A stretch of 64,000 bases of DNA. It comes from Chrysomallon squamiferum (taxonomy: Eukaryota; Mollusca; Gastropoda; Neomphalida; Peltospiridae). The notes beneath the pieces were generated by a model, which searched no databases, was not told the origin of the DNA, and was given only the letters and a program-made list of their open reading frames with translations. Numbering within the stretch: the first letter of the stretch is position 1; the number at the start of each line of letters is the position of its first letter. Shown here one piece after another: positions 1 to 24,900 of the stretch. The stretch is taken from positions 33,658,022 to 33,722,021 of the forward strand of contig CM022665.1 in NCBI GenBank assembly GCA_012295275.1, written 5' to 3'. A program made the position numbers and the translations under genes.

Positions 1-2288
1 AAATTGTTGCATATTGATATGCGTGTTTCTTATCTTGGGGCATTACTATCCTTTAAATTTAGTTTTAATACAGTTCATTGTAATGTTTTTTGTTACGACA
101 AAATGAACAGATTATCCATACTAATTGTATAAATGAACTTCATTTTTCAATTTCATTACAGCATGTGAACTGTTATAAATTTTACATTAATAATAATAAT
201 AATAATAATAAAAGCCTGTCTGTAATTACAGCACTTTAATACAATCCAAATCTGTTTTTAATTTATGAAATTCTGCAAAAAAAAACAAGCTATTGACCTA
301 TCTGCATTAATATTCATCTGGCACAGTCAACCATCACCTTGTTATTTATAAATAACAGTATTTGTTAGAGATAAGTTATTATATTCTACCACTAAATAGG
401 TATACCACCAACATTGTTTTCACAGCCTAAAACTGACCTCACAAAACCCAATTAAAACTCTATTCTACAAACTTTTCTCTGAATTGTTTTGCATGCAAAA
501 TTATGTCGTCTTTCTGGGTAGTTTAGCCTGAAGAATAGCTCTACACCTTTGATTACTTTTTTGAAGAAAAACAATGATTTTACTAACTTCATTCAAACAA
601 CTAAAGAACCTTGGAATTTCACCTGAAAATATTTATCCAAATAATTCTTCTCATAATCTGAAGAAAATATACATATTTGATTTTATTCTGATTCAGTTTG
701 AGAGAAATTTTAAAAGTGCAACTGCTCTATGTGTGTGACATAAGTCAGTAGCTGCATAAGCAATCTAATTATTGGTGTGTTCATAATATATCTGCCTTTT
801 TGATCCCTGTTGTAGTGTTTGCAATTAGTAGACAATTCTATTCATGATAATATAGTCCATGTAATCCTCTGCAGCCTTTATGAAAAATGAATGTTTCTTT
901 TTGTTTGAATTTCACTTTCTTGGAGTCTCACATTTTTTCAAGTCACCTGTAGAAACAATAGAAATTAATTCCTCTAATTAGTCATAAAATACTTAATATA
1001 AATCTTAGGAGGCTGGTTCTTGTATCACTGAAAAAGTCTTTCCATGTTTCCAGCAGTAAATTTGAGTTTTTGGGGGTCATACCTACAGTTATATAATAAA
1101 ATTTCTTGATAAGATAAATACATTTTTATTTGTGCATTAACAACAACAAAAAAAAAATGCTTGTGGCAACACCAAGGATAATAGCAAATAAATTATGAAA
1201 CAACAGAAAGTTGTATAAAGGTTATATGAAAAGAATAGTACATTTTTCCAACATTTTCTTTCTATCATTTAGTAGTGTTTGTTTTTGAATGTGTATATTC
1301 CAAATTTGGAAACTCTAGCACAAATAGTGTTCACGTCTTCCCAAAAATGTAGGATAGTATTGAAAAAACAAAAGAACTTTTACAAACCACATTTCCACTT
1401 GTTATGGCTGCAGGGTTGATGTTATGCAGTATTATTATGTAATCTGTGTATATGCAGTTCCTTTTGTGAAAAAGTAAATTTTTTTACTCACATTTTCTAA
1501 ATGGTCATGTCAAAAACTAAAATTTGTTTATTCAGATGTTCTCATTTTTCACCTAGCATGTCCCTTTAATTTATCTTGTGCTGGTTTAACTTCTGAGCAG
1601 ACTAGATAAATAAAAACATTCATCGACTGCTTTGGAAAGCACTTGCCTCTGTTTGACTGTCTTAACTAGAGATAATTAAATATTGTTGAAGACCTTCAGT
1701 TTAATTACACCAGTCACTTCATACGAGTTTATTTGCAAAGTACTGCAGACAGTTAAGATGTCAATACATTTGTTTTTCTACATGCAGTTCTCACATTTAA
1801 ATTTCATTATGATTAAACAATGATTAAATGTATTATTATAACTGCCATTAAGAGAAAAGATTATTAATTAATATCCTAAAGTCTACATAACTATTTTCTG
1901 TTCAAATAAGATTTAGGGATGGTTTCTCATTTTTATTTTTGCAAAATATTCTAAAGATTAGTTTAATCACAGATGTATTATTCTTAATTAGTAATCTGAT
2001 AGTTTACTGAATCATATCTTGAACTGAATGGATTAAATCTAAAATGAATAATTTAGAAAAACAACAAAAGAATGGTGACAATGTAAATATATAATCTATC
2101 ATCCGTGAATACAGTATTCCAGTGCTTAAATAGTCTTAAACAACTGTATTTTCTTTTCTTGTTGTATTGACAATTTTGTCATTAAACACTATAAAATTAA
2201 TTCTGAGGAGGACCATAAATGACAGTGAAACCATAAATTGCTGTAAGGTGAAGATGAACAGAAAAATGTCATTCTACATATGATATCA
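1..2288. other. Sequence downstream of PSMA3 (3' UTR plus intergenic)
   Basis: No coding exon is recognisable on either strand. The part nearest 2288 must contain the PSMA3 3' UTR (minus strand). A minus-strand AATAAA-type signal lies near 1932-1937, but I cannot tell whether it is used. The rest is AT-rich with a short (TAA)n run near 188-210 and no repeat I can name. Confidence 0.5.
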
Positions 2289-14608
<12,320 letters not shown>

Positions 14609-15724
14609 CTTCTTTTCTTCTTTCTCACGCAGTTTGCGGCGTCATGCACTCTCTTTTAATTTCCGGTAGAAATCTAAAATTAATATCTGAGTCGAAACAG
14701 GATTTATTCTGGTTCCATGATATTCAAAATAGGTTGAGAGAATTATTACATTTATTTCCTTAAATTCATTTTGTGTAAAATTGTTACTATTATAACTTAG
14801 AATAATATATTTTTACTTTCAGAAATACAGAATTTTTTTGACATTAATGTGTTCTCTCCCTTCCATTCTCTCTGAAATAAGCCGAAACCGCTATATATTT
14901 ATTTTCATATTTATATACTTCCTGTCTGGAGGCAAACGATAAATATTTGTTTAACACAATGATAAATTACAATTATTTAGAAGGTTGTATTTATTTCATT
15001 GTATTTGTTTCAGAATTTTGCAATGCAGATATCATTTGATAACATGGTTACTTTAGGAATTAATGAAATAAGCAGATATTACATTACTTTTGTTTCATTT
15101 AATTTTAGATTTCTTTAACTTTAAAATTAGGGAAGAAGTTAAAATCCATTTCATATTTGTATTACACATATTAAAACTGACATATAAGCAGTATCATTTC
15201 TAAGAACATTTCAGATTAAGACAAATATAAAGGTATTAATTTACATATTTCTGTTAATTTTAATTTTTCCTTTTTATGTAGATATATGCCAGATGTTTAT
15301 CTAACCTTATCGATGAAGTTGATGTGGAAAATTGGATTTCCATTTATTGAACAAACACTTACACTGGTTGACGAATTAGACAGTCCAGTTTGCTTTATCT
15401 GCTGCTTAACTATTTAATAAATTAGATCTACTGAAGTACTATCTAGGCAGGTCTCATTAGTATTCAACTTTGAATTGTCTATATACACTAAAGTACTAAA
15501 ATAAAGGCTCCAAAAATCATAATTATGTATAATCATAATGAATATTAGTCATAGTGTTAGTGATCTGTTAAAAATAACTTCTTGCATTTTATTTGACATT
15601 TATATTTTTTGCATATGATTCTCAATAAAACTGTTTTTATTGAGGCCTTCTGTTTACAGAAATATGAATGTTAAATCATAAAATTATTTTAAATAATATT
15701 TATTATGGTTTTTATTTTTTCCAG
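14609..15724. promoter_or_regulatory. Presumed divergent promoter/leader region of PSMA3 and RALGAPB
   Basis: The start codons of PSMA3 (14608, minus) and RALGAPB (15775, plus) are about 1.2 kb apart and point away from each other. The first 100 bases upstream of PSMA3 are locally less AT-rich (CACGCAGTTTGCGGCGTCA) and include CCGGAAAT on the minus strand near 14655-14662, compatible with an ETS site, and ACTTCCTGTC near 14920. A non-coding RALGAPB exon 1 must lie here because the start-codon exon begins at an acceptor (15724). I could not fix its position or either transcription start. Confidence 0.6.
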
Positions 15725-15978
15725 AGATGTGCAAACAAAGGTAACCATTCCATCCATAGGCCAGAATTTTGGCTATGTATTCTGAGTGGGGATCTCTGCA
15801 GGATGAGATTCAGAGTGGGAAAGGAAAGACCTCTGTTTTGAATAACTTCCCACCTAATGTTGGCAGGGATGTGGCAAATGTTGTTGTTCGATCCATTGCA
15901 GGTAACCTCAGCCTTGCAGCTGCTAATGATGAGCCCAGCGGTTTGAAGCATGATAAAGATGTAAAATGGACAATGGAG
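15725..15978 (+). CDS. RALGAPB: RALGAPB start-codon exon
   Basis: Begins after a pyrimidine tract and acceptor TTTTCCAG at 15717-15724. About 50 nt of 5' UTR precede ATG at 15775. The leader contains a tiny upstream ORF starting ATG at 15727 that stops after five codons. The exon ends ATGGAG before donor GTATGT and codes 68 residues ending VKWTME. The right arm of the large inverted repeat begins only about 30 nt into the following intron. Confidence 0.92.
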
Positions 15979-18900
15979 GTATGTATTATTTGTAAAACAT
16001 TTAGGTATGCACATAGGTACCGGCATCCTAGCCGATATAATTGGTCAAACTGTTAAAAGTTCAGATTTTGTCCATTTTCCTCCACTCTCAGATCATTCTG
16101 AAAAATCTACCATAAAAAAATATACATGGAAATGAAAATCAGTGTGTTCTCTTAAATGTTGATGTTGTTTTTATTGTGTGTTAAACCAGTCCTTTGTATG
16201 AGAGTGTTATATACAGTGGGGGTAAATGCATTTCGCACCCATGGTCAGTAATTAACAGTGTGGAGTAAAAAGTCCTAAAATAGGGTTGCTCTACAAACAC
16301 CTGGCTTGTTTATGTGAAAATGGCTTCAATGTTATTTTTAGCACACTGGGAGGATAAAAGTTTGATCTTTCTAACAGTGTGCATGTTGTCACTGGTAATG
16401 ATTTATATCAAAAGTTGTGTCCATAAATGTGCTTTTTCTTGCCTTCAAACCAGTTTAAAAAAAATCTGGCTGAAAATAAAACCTACGTTTGCCAGATCAA
16501 AAGAAAGTTCATTCAATTATCTTTCGAACAATGTGCAACACTAAGGTGTGCCTTCTTTGGTGTAGAGAAGCTCCACATTTGAAACTAGCACATGCTTAGC
16601 GAAATCACCATTAAGTTACATTTTCTACAGAGCAAAATCACCATAGATTTTATGTACAACTTGAAAGATCTGGCGCTGTTTAAAATGATTATAGATTGTT
16701 TATATTTTTAATAACTTGTTGGCTGTATGTTTTTCTGCAATGTTCCTACTTTTAGCATATACATTATAGCATGTGCATAGTGAAACTGCAGTCAATTGTT
16801 TCCTATTCGACTAAATCGCTGTAGATTTTATGTGCAACTAAAAAGAACTGGCACTTGAAACGATTATATGTCTGTGTTGATTATATTTTTAATAACTTGT
16901 AGGATGAATGTTTTATTATATGTTATGACTTTTACTCAATATAATATGAATGTGTTCTGAAATAAACAAATTAACATTGTGTTTTGCTAATTACTATCTT
17001 CCATTCTAAATCAGTGGATTATTTTGCTTTCAAAATTCTTGTTATAAACAGCGAATTAAAAATCATAAACATAACAAACTATACTACATAATGTATTCAG
17101 AGGTATTGATGGAATGCTGAATTAACAATTAATCAAAATTTTTTTACTATCATAAAATCACAGATTAATCCGTTTTAAAACTTAGATATCTTTGCTTGTT
17201 GATAAGCTCAATCAGAGAAAATTTCAACAATGGTCAGATGATAGTTAACTTTTGTTTGCTGTCAAATCACAGCAAGTACAAAGCTAAGAAAATTCTTTTA
17301 TGTCTGCTTCAAATGACAGACTTATCACACCTTGTCTTTAATTGCCTCTTGTCTCATGATTACATACATTTTATTGTCCCTGATTAATACCTACAGCACC
17401 TTTCTGGAGTAGACTAAGGATTAGCTGAGTTTATGTATTGTAGAGGATTATAGTTAAACATCAAATGCTTGTAGTCCTTTTAAGATACTGTGATATGGAT
17501 ATATACATATATATGATATATCCATATCACAGTATCTTAACTTATTACTACTAATTATTTAACAGAGTGAAAATTCAAGCTGCTCATGTAAATAAAGTTG
17601 TGCTGTTCTTTCAAATGTTCACCCCTGTGTCATTTAACTGCCTTAAAATGCAATATGTCTCTAAAATAAAATGCATCTGAAGTTCAAACATGTTAAGCTA
17701 TAAATAAAAAATTAATTATGATAATTCTTTCAATGACTGCAGCAGTGGCAGATCAGCTGCTATATAAACTATAAACAACAACAAATAAATGGTAAATTCT
17801 AATTAATTCTTGCTGAAACTACCCCGACTTATTTTCTCAAAGTTTTGGGGCTTACAGTGCCAGAGAATACATGGTTCCTGTGGACTGAATGGCGCACTGA
17901 CTCACATTTTTACTTCAAATAGAAAAGTAATTTTTGTTATGGGCTTGGCAGGAAAAAGATTTTTTATTAAAAATGTTAGACTCAAGTATGTCATTTGAAA
18001 GAGCTTGACAAATTGTTCACAATACTGGTTGCATTTTTCAAATAAGACCAAAACTGAAATCACAGTGTCTGTTTGCACTTTTAATCATTTTAGGAGCATT
18101 CTGTTGTGTGTCATTTTGAAGATTTTGGCATGTTTAGCATGTTATTGTGAACACAGATACAAACATACAGGTCTGGAAAAAATTGAGCTCATTTAACGAG
18201 TTGGTCCTAGCACTCTTGTTGATTTTAAGTCTTTTGTATCAGTTATTTTTCAAACTACAGTTGGTCAAAGTTGCCCTTTCTGATAATGTGCCAAAATATG
18301 GTTGAAAACGGACCAAAATACCTGTTCTACCAGTCTGCATATATCTTCTGAACCGCTGGACATAGAGTCATAATTTTTGGTGTGTTTTGTTTCTTTTTGC
18401 CACACCTTTCATTTTGTTCAGATTACATGAAATTAAAGTTAGAAAAAAATTGCCTGATGGTACCTAATGGATATATATCTATTATATGTATGTATCTGTA
18501 TATAAATTACCAAAAATACCAAGATAACACAAAATACTAATAAGAGTGTCTGTTACCTAGAAAATGTTCAGAATAATCACTAATGAAATGAATATATATA
18601 TTCTATCAATATGGAAAGGAAGAGAGTTAAAAATATATTGTTATATATCATTTCTCTGTGTGGCTTATTTATGTGTTGCATACAAATTTGTTTAATGCAA
18701 AAGTATAAGCCAAGTATAAGAAAACATGAATAATTCTACTTGCTAAATTGGGAACTATTTTGAAATTAGAACTAATGTGTTTAGTAAAGTATAGAAATAA
18801 GCAGTTTTATTAACACTTTTTATTGTGAACAAGGTTCTGTGTTTTGGTTTGGGGCTACCTCTCACTGAACATGAAACCATCAATGATTGTGTGAAGGTTT

Positions 18901-21900
18901 ATTGTGAATGGCTGACTGCACTAATAGTTCCAAAACGATGTGTGCCAGCACCAGTAGTGGAAGACCCAAACCCTTATGCACAGGATATTCTTCAACACTT
19001 ATTAAATCTGTTCAAACCAAGGCTAAATACAGGTAATAATTGAAATAATTGTTGTTTTCTTTTTTCTTCAGACAGGCATATATTTAACTGATATCTGTCA
19101 TATACCTTTGATATTTGTGAAAGACTAAAAGTAAGCCATATTAAGTTGATGTTAGGAACATACAGAATCCTACATTTTCTATCCAAAAACAGTGTTAATA
19201 TTGTAGAAAGGTAGTCAGAAAAATGTTTTTACACTGGTGGAAGGTAACAAAATACAATCCATATATCTTTCAGTTATTACTACTGCATCACCAAAGCTAA
19301 TAATATTTAAAACATATTTTTATTCTTAAAATTTATTTTTTCAATTTATAAGAACTAATTATTATTTTTAAAATTAGGTGTTGATCTAGTTAAGCGACAG
19401 GCTCTGTTCTGTCACAGAGTTCTTCGTGCCATTGAAGGTGTTGCTAAAGAATCTTCAATCTTAACACGGGCTACATGGGAATCACTGCTAAAATTTTTGC
19501 TAGCTGCCACTGACAATCTTTTGTCACCACCAACTGAAAAAGGTAACTGAATTTAGAACAGAGAATATTTTATGTCATTTTTTAATTTTTTCAGTATCCT
19601 ACCAAGTCTTTTATGAGTCGTTTTGTTGGTTTATAAATAATATGCAACAAGAATGGGTTTTTTGTTTCATTTTCAAATATTTGGATGTAATTAATAAATC
19701 TGCATGTACAACTGTTTTAACATTTTTGCTGTTTCTAAAGATCTGTGTATTAGACATTTATATTATAATGCATATTTAGCTATTTAAAATCGTATATAAT
19801 TGCTTTTATTTTGTGAAAAAATACAGTATAGTATATTCCATAAAAGAATTTTGGATTACTTTAGTATGGACAGTATACAGTGCAAGTATATTTCACCTCT
19901 TCCCACCCAAAAAATATATATATATAAAATACAGAATACAAAATTTGGTAATATATAATTAATAAATGTATTTATATTTCTGTTTTTCTTTTTTTATATT
20001 TCTTTAATTTTTGTTTTCTTTGTCATTTTAAAGGTTTATTTTGGTACACATAATTTGGGAGTAATGTTTCCATATTGCAATATAAAGCACTGGTATATAA
20101 TATCAACTATTTTGTTAGAATAAGAACAACCAGAAAATAATTAGTTCAGTATAATAATTTTATTTAATCTTTAATCTTTTTTTTTCTTTGAAGAATAATA
20201 AAAAAAAAAGAAGAAGATAAAAATGGATAATTAATTAAGCTTTCCCACAGCTTCAGTTCTTACATTTCTATATGTGTTGTGGTTAATTTCAGCATGTTTA
20301 TCATTTGATAGATTTATACTAATAATGTGTACAGCATTCTATGTTTGTTTGTTTACTCATGCAGACGATACAGGATTAAGTTCAAGTAAGTTGTGCTATC
20401 TAAGTAATAACAACAAGCAAACTTGCTAATTCAATTTTTTGTTTCTCACATGATTTTTATAAAGCTTATTCTCATTCTGCTTTTTAAAAAAAAAATAAAA
20501 AAAGATTACAGACAAGTTGCACACAGACATAAGACAACAAAGCCATCAATTTAACACACAAAATATATGTATACATGTGCATGTACTATGACAAAAAAAC
20601 CCCCAGCATTTTGCTTAAAATTAAATAATGTCAAGGGAAACACCTATCTAATATATTACAAACAAAATAAATGTCACTACTGCCACTTCTGCAGATTAAT
20701 TTAAATTATTCCTTTTTATCTTTATGAAGAATTCTAATGATAGATTTAGGAACAGTTATTCTAGATGAACCTGATAAACTCCTAATACCTGAGTACACTA
20801 GGTTTCAGTCCTTTATGGTATTTAAGAAAACTACTTAGTAAGACAGCAGTAAAGTTTTTATCTGTATATATCTACACATTAATCAATAAATATTATAAAG
20901 ATATTCTAACTGCCTTTTCAGTTTATACAATCTTTTGCTAATTAACAAATACTTTAATAAATACTTTTCCACAGTAAAAGTAATAAAGTTTCCTGTTACA
21001 AAACTGCCTTATTTTAGTAAATAGGTTGTAAAACTCTCTGTCATGTATTATTTTAATTTATCTTGTTATTAATGACAGAATTGTATTTAATAACATAAAC
21101 TAATGAACAGGATCATTAATTGTTATACTTCTGTGTATATGAAGTTATAACCAAGTGCCACAATGAAATACAATCTGATATGTTTTACAAATTAATTAAA
21201 ATTTACTGGAGGTGAAGTAGCACAGATTAGAAATGGGTAATGTGGGATAGGTAACTGCTTTTTATTTAATTTGTTTAAGCTGATGAGGTTCATGGATGCT
21301 TTTTTGATTTAACTTTCTATTTAAATACACAGAATGCTTACACTAAATGATAGGTGTGTGAATGGAATGGAGATTTTTAAAGCACTTTTTAAAAATAATA
21401 GTTTTTTTTTTAGTTTTATATAGTATGACTGCATGAAAAGCACACATTTTACTTTCTTTTCTTTCTTCCTTTTTTTAGTTTAATTTAATTTAATTAATTT
21501 TATTTTATTATTTTATTATATTTGTTTATTTATTTAATTAAATGTTTTGGTATATTGTAAGAGTTAACTGTTTATAGAAAATAATCGTTATAAAGGTGTT
21601 TTCCTTTTTAAAAACAGTTTGAGACCATTAAATGTCACATAGAGCTTATTTCATCATCATCATGATGTACAATCTTTTTTTTTTTTAGTTTAAAGCTTTC
21701 CATATAAAAATTAACATATCTTATGATAACACAAAACAACAGATTTATGCTTATATCATAAGCTTATTTAATAAAAGAACTGCCATTTAATTATTAAGCA
21801 ATTAATTTTCAAGCTTTATGTGTGCATAAATGTGTTTTCAATTTTACTAAAATTACATATATATAGAAACATATCTCCTCTGTCGGGAGAATGCTTAAAC

Positions 21901-24900
21901 TTTATTTAATATCTTAATAAATGTAAATTCAAGTTTTTAAAAAGTAATGGGTAAAATTAGTAAAATTGAATTTATTTTAAGTGTTTAAATCTTTGTCAAA
22001 AATGTATCTTTAGATCTCAGTGTTTATTTATATTTTATCCATTTATCATTGTATTTTAGTTAGGTTTTTGGGTTGTTGGCTTTTTTTAGTGAAAAATGAC
22101 TGTTTAGCTTTTTATATTTTTTATTTTTTATTTATAAATGCAGACAATGATTACAGACATAATTATTATTAATTACAGTTAAATAGATAATGACAGATGT
22201 ATTTATTGTTTTGTCCTCATTCTTCTTTCAATTTTGATCACATCTAATTTTCTGTTAAAAATTTCACAGAATGAGTCCAAGTTTCATGATTTGAAATTAT
22301 AAACCATAGTACAATGTACATTTGATATTGCAACAACAGTGCATGTTACCCCACTAATAACGTGTATTATAAATTTTAAAAAGACATGTGTTTATGGTGA
22401 TACATTATGTGAAAGAACTGAAAAGAAGTAACATCAATATATGTAGGAATTAATATTTTATCTTGTTTTCTTGCCACATTGTTTATTATTAAAGATGAAG
22501 ATATAATTTTTAAGTGCGTAAGAGTTTTGTATTTAAGATTGTAATTTAGTTGTTTTGTTTGTACAGATGACATTGGAGATCACCTTTGTGAGAGAGTTCT
22601 CAGTGTTCTGTTTGGAATCTGGATGATCTCCTGCTCCAAATGTTTTCCGTCACCGTCTCTGTGGAAGACTTTCAGCAACATGTGTATGTTCTGGCGACAT
22701 CATGAAGCTCTAGTCATCCAGTGGCACAAAATAAACCATGCCCTTACTTCACTGCTTGTTAAAATGATGTATGGACCAAATTACCCTGAACTCCATGTCT
22801 GTAAGTTCAGTTCACATTCATAGATTAATCCAATTGATATGTCTTTATTTATGCTTTTATTTCATTATTTTTTAGTTAACATACTTTTCAGATTTAAATA
22901 ATGTGAAGAAATCTATACAGAAGAAAAATTTAAATACTTTTATATCATCCTAATTTATTTTATAGTATGATATTGATTCAATTCATTTACTTATTCTGCA
23001 GCTAATTTTGAAATGAAAGGCATACTAAAAATAAACAAAGGTTATTAAAATTATTTATAGGTGAAGATGATGCAGCATTGATACCAACTGACACAAGTGA
23101 TGAGTGTATCACTCAATGCTGGTTTCGGTTCCTGCACATTATACAGAACCCAGTAGATCTGAGCAAACCAATGATTATAGGAAACACACAGCGCTTTTTA
23201 CAGTATGCTCTTACCAGCCAAGATGTAGTGGAGCCAAGCCAACATGAATGTCTGCAGAAATTGCCAATGATCTTCTTCAAAGCCATGAGAGGGATTTCAA
23301 TCATGATTAATGCCTTTTTGGGTAGAGTGAAATATACAAACACACACACATACGCCCACACACACACACACAAACACACATACACACACAGATACACACA
23401 CTACTATTATTTATGGGGGAGTAAGGGAAATGTTTTTTTTTTTTTTTTTAATATTTCTATTTTATTAATACCTTTTTTTTAAAATTTATTAATATTATAA
23501 TTATTATAATTTTATAATTTTTGTTGTTGTTGATAGTGATAAAAGTAGTGTTAGCAACAAGGTGTTTTGTTATGTCATCATACTCCAACATTCTTATTTA
23601 ATCCACTGTCAGACAAAGCTTTAGTATCACAATAAGTTAAGTTATATCTGTTATATATTATGATATTAAGTGATCAGTGAAAGTAACATTATTTTGTGAA
23701 CTTTGCTGTTTTATCTGTTTTATTCTATGATAATGTTGATATATGACATGTTTAATCAAATTCAGGTCAAAATTATATTTTGCATTTGTTTGTTTGTTTA
23801 ATACTACTGTGTTCTGATTATCTCTGTTCAGGACTTCCACAGTCAGTTAAAGAAGAGAACTTGATGGCTCTGCAGTCATCATGTAAACAAGTGACAGTAC
23901 AACCCTCCACCCCACCTGGAGGGAGAAAGATTGTAAAGCCTATGCAAGTCTTAGCAGGAACTCTAACACAAAAATGTAATTAATTAATTTTATATTATAA
24001 TTTAATTACAGAAATGTCTTTCATGACATAAACTAAAAACATAAAATTTCCATAGTGAAAAAGAATTGTGCTGATTAATTTAAATTTTAACTTATTGCCA
24101 GACAATCATATGTTTGCTGACAGTAATTTCAACATTTTAATTTTTGTAATTTAAATTTGTTTTTTAACTATTAATCTGTAATACATTTCAAAACTGTATA
24201 TTTTCAGTTCTTTATTTTATTTTATTTTTATTATTAATCACTAATATATTTTATAACTATATTTTATGTTTTTAAAAACTATTCTAATGTTACTATTTGC
24301 AGCACAATCAAAAACAAATTCTCAGTTTTCTCAGAAACATATGCAACAACTAAACCTTACCCAGACACAGTTGTGTTTGGATCACCGCTTGCCTTTTCCA
24401 CCCAGTCGACCACGTTGTAACAGTCTTTTACATTTATTTGGTAACTGGCTCTTTGATGCTGCCTTGGTTGGTGTTAAACTTCATTCATCACATTCTGCAC
24501 CAGGTAATTTAGTGGTTACCATTTTTATTCAATTTCCAAGATTTAATGGTAACCACTATATTTATATATATATATTTAGAAGTGTACTCTGTTGAAGGTT
24601 TTCATTTTTAAAAATATTTCTTATGGCATTTATACTTATTTTTTTGTTACATTTTTTAAATAGTAAATATATTCTATGAATCCATGGCCATTTTTAAAAA
24701 TATATCTAAAAGTTTTAACAATTTTGATACATTTTAATTGTTATTGTTTTAATTACATGATAAAAAAGTAAGTGATATTTATAAATCAGTATCTGAAAAC
24801 TGAGTATTTTATTATTATGACTATTACTATTAGTATTTACTATTATTGTTGTTGTTAGTTGGAATTTGGTAAAAATCACAAGATTTAAAAAAAAATTAAG

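Noticed and set aside
23322-23482. Thr/His-rich extension of the RALGAPB exon frame past 23321
   Set aside because: It is read-through of donor GTAGAG into a CA microsatellite; the spliced reading joins in phase to the conserved exon at 23832.
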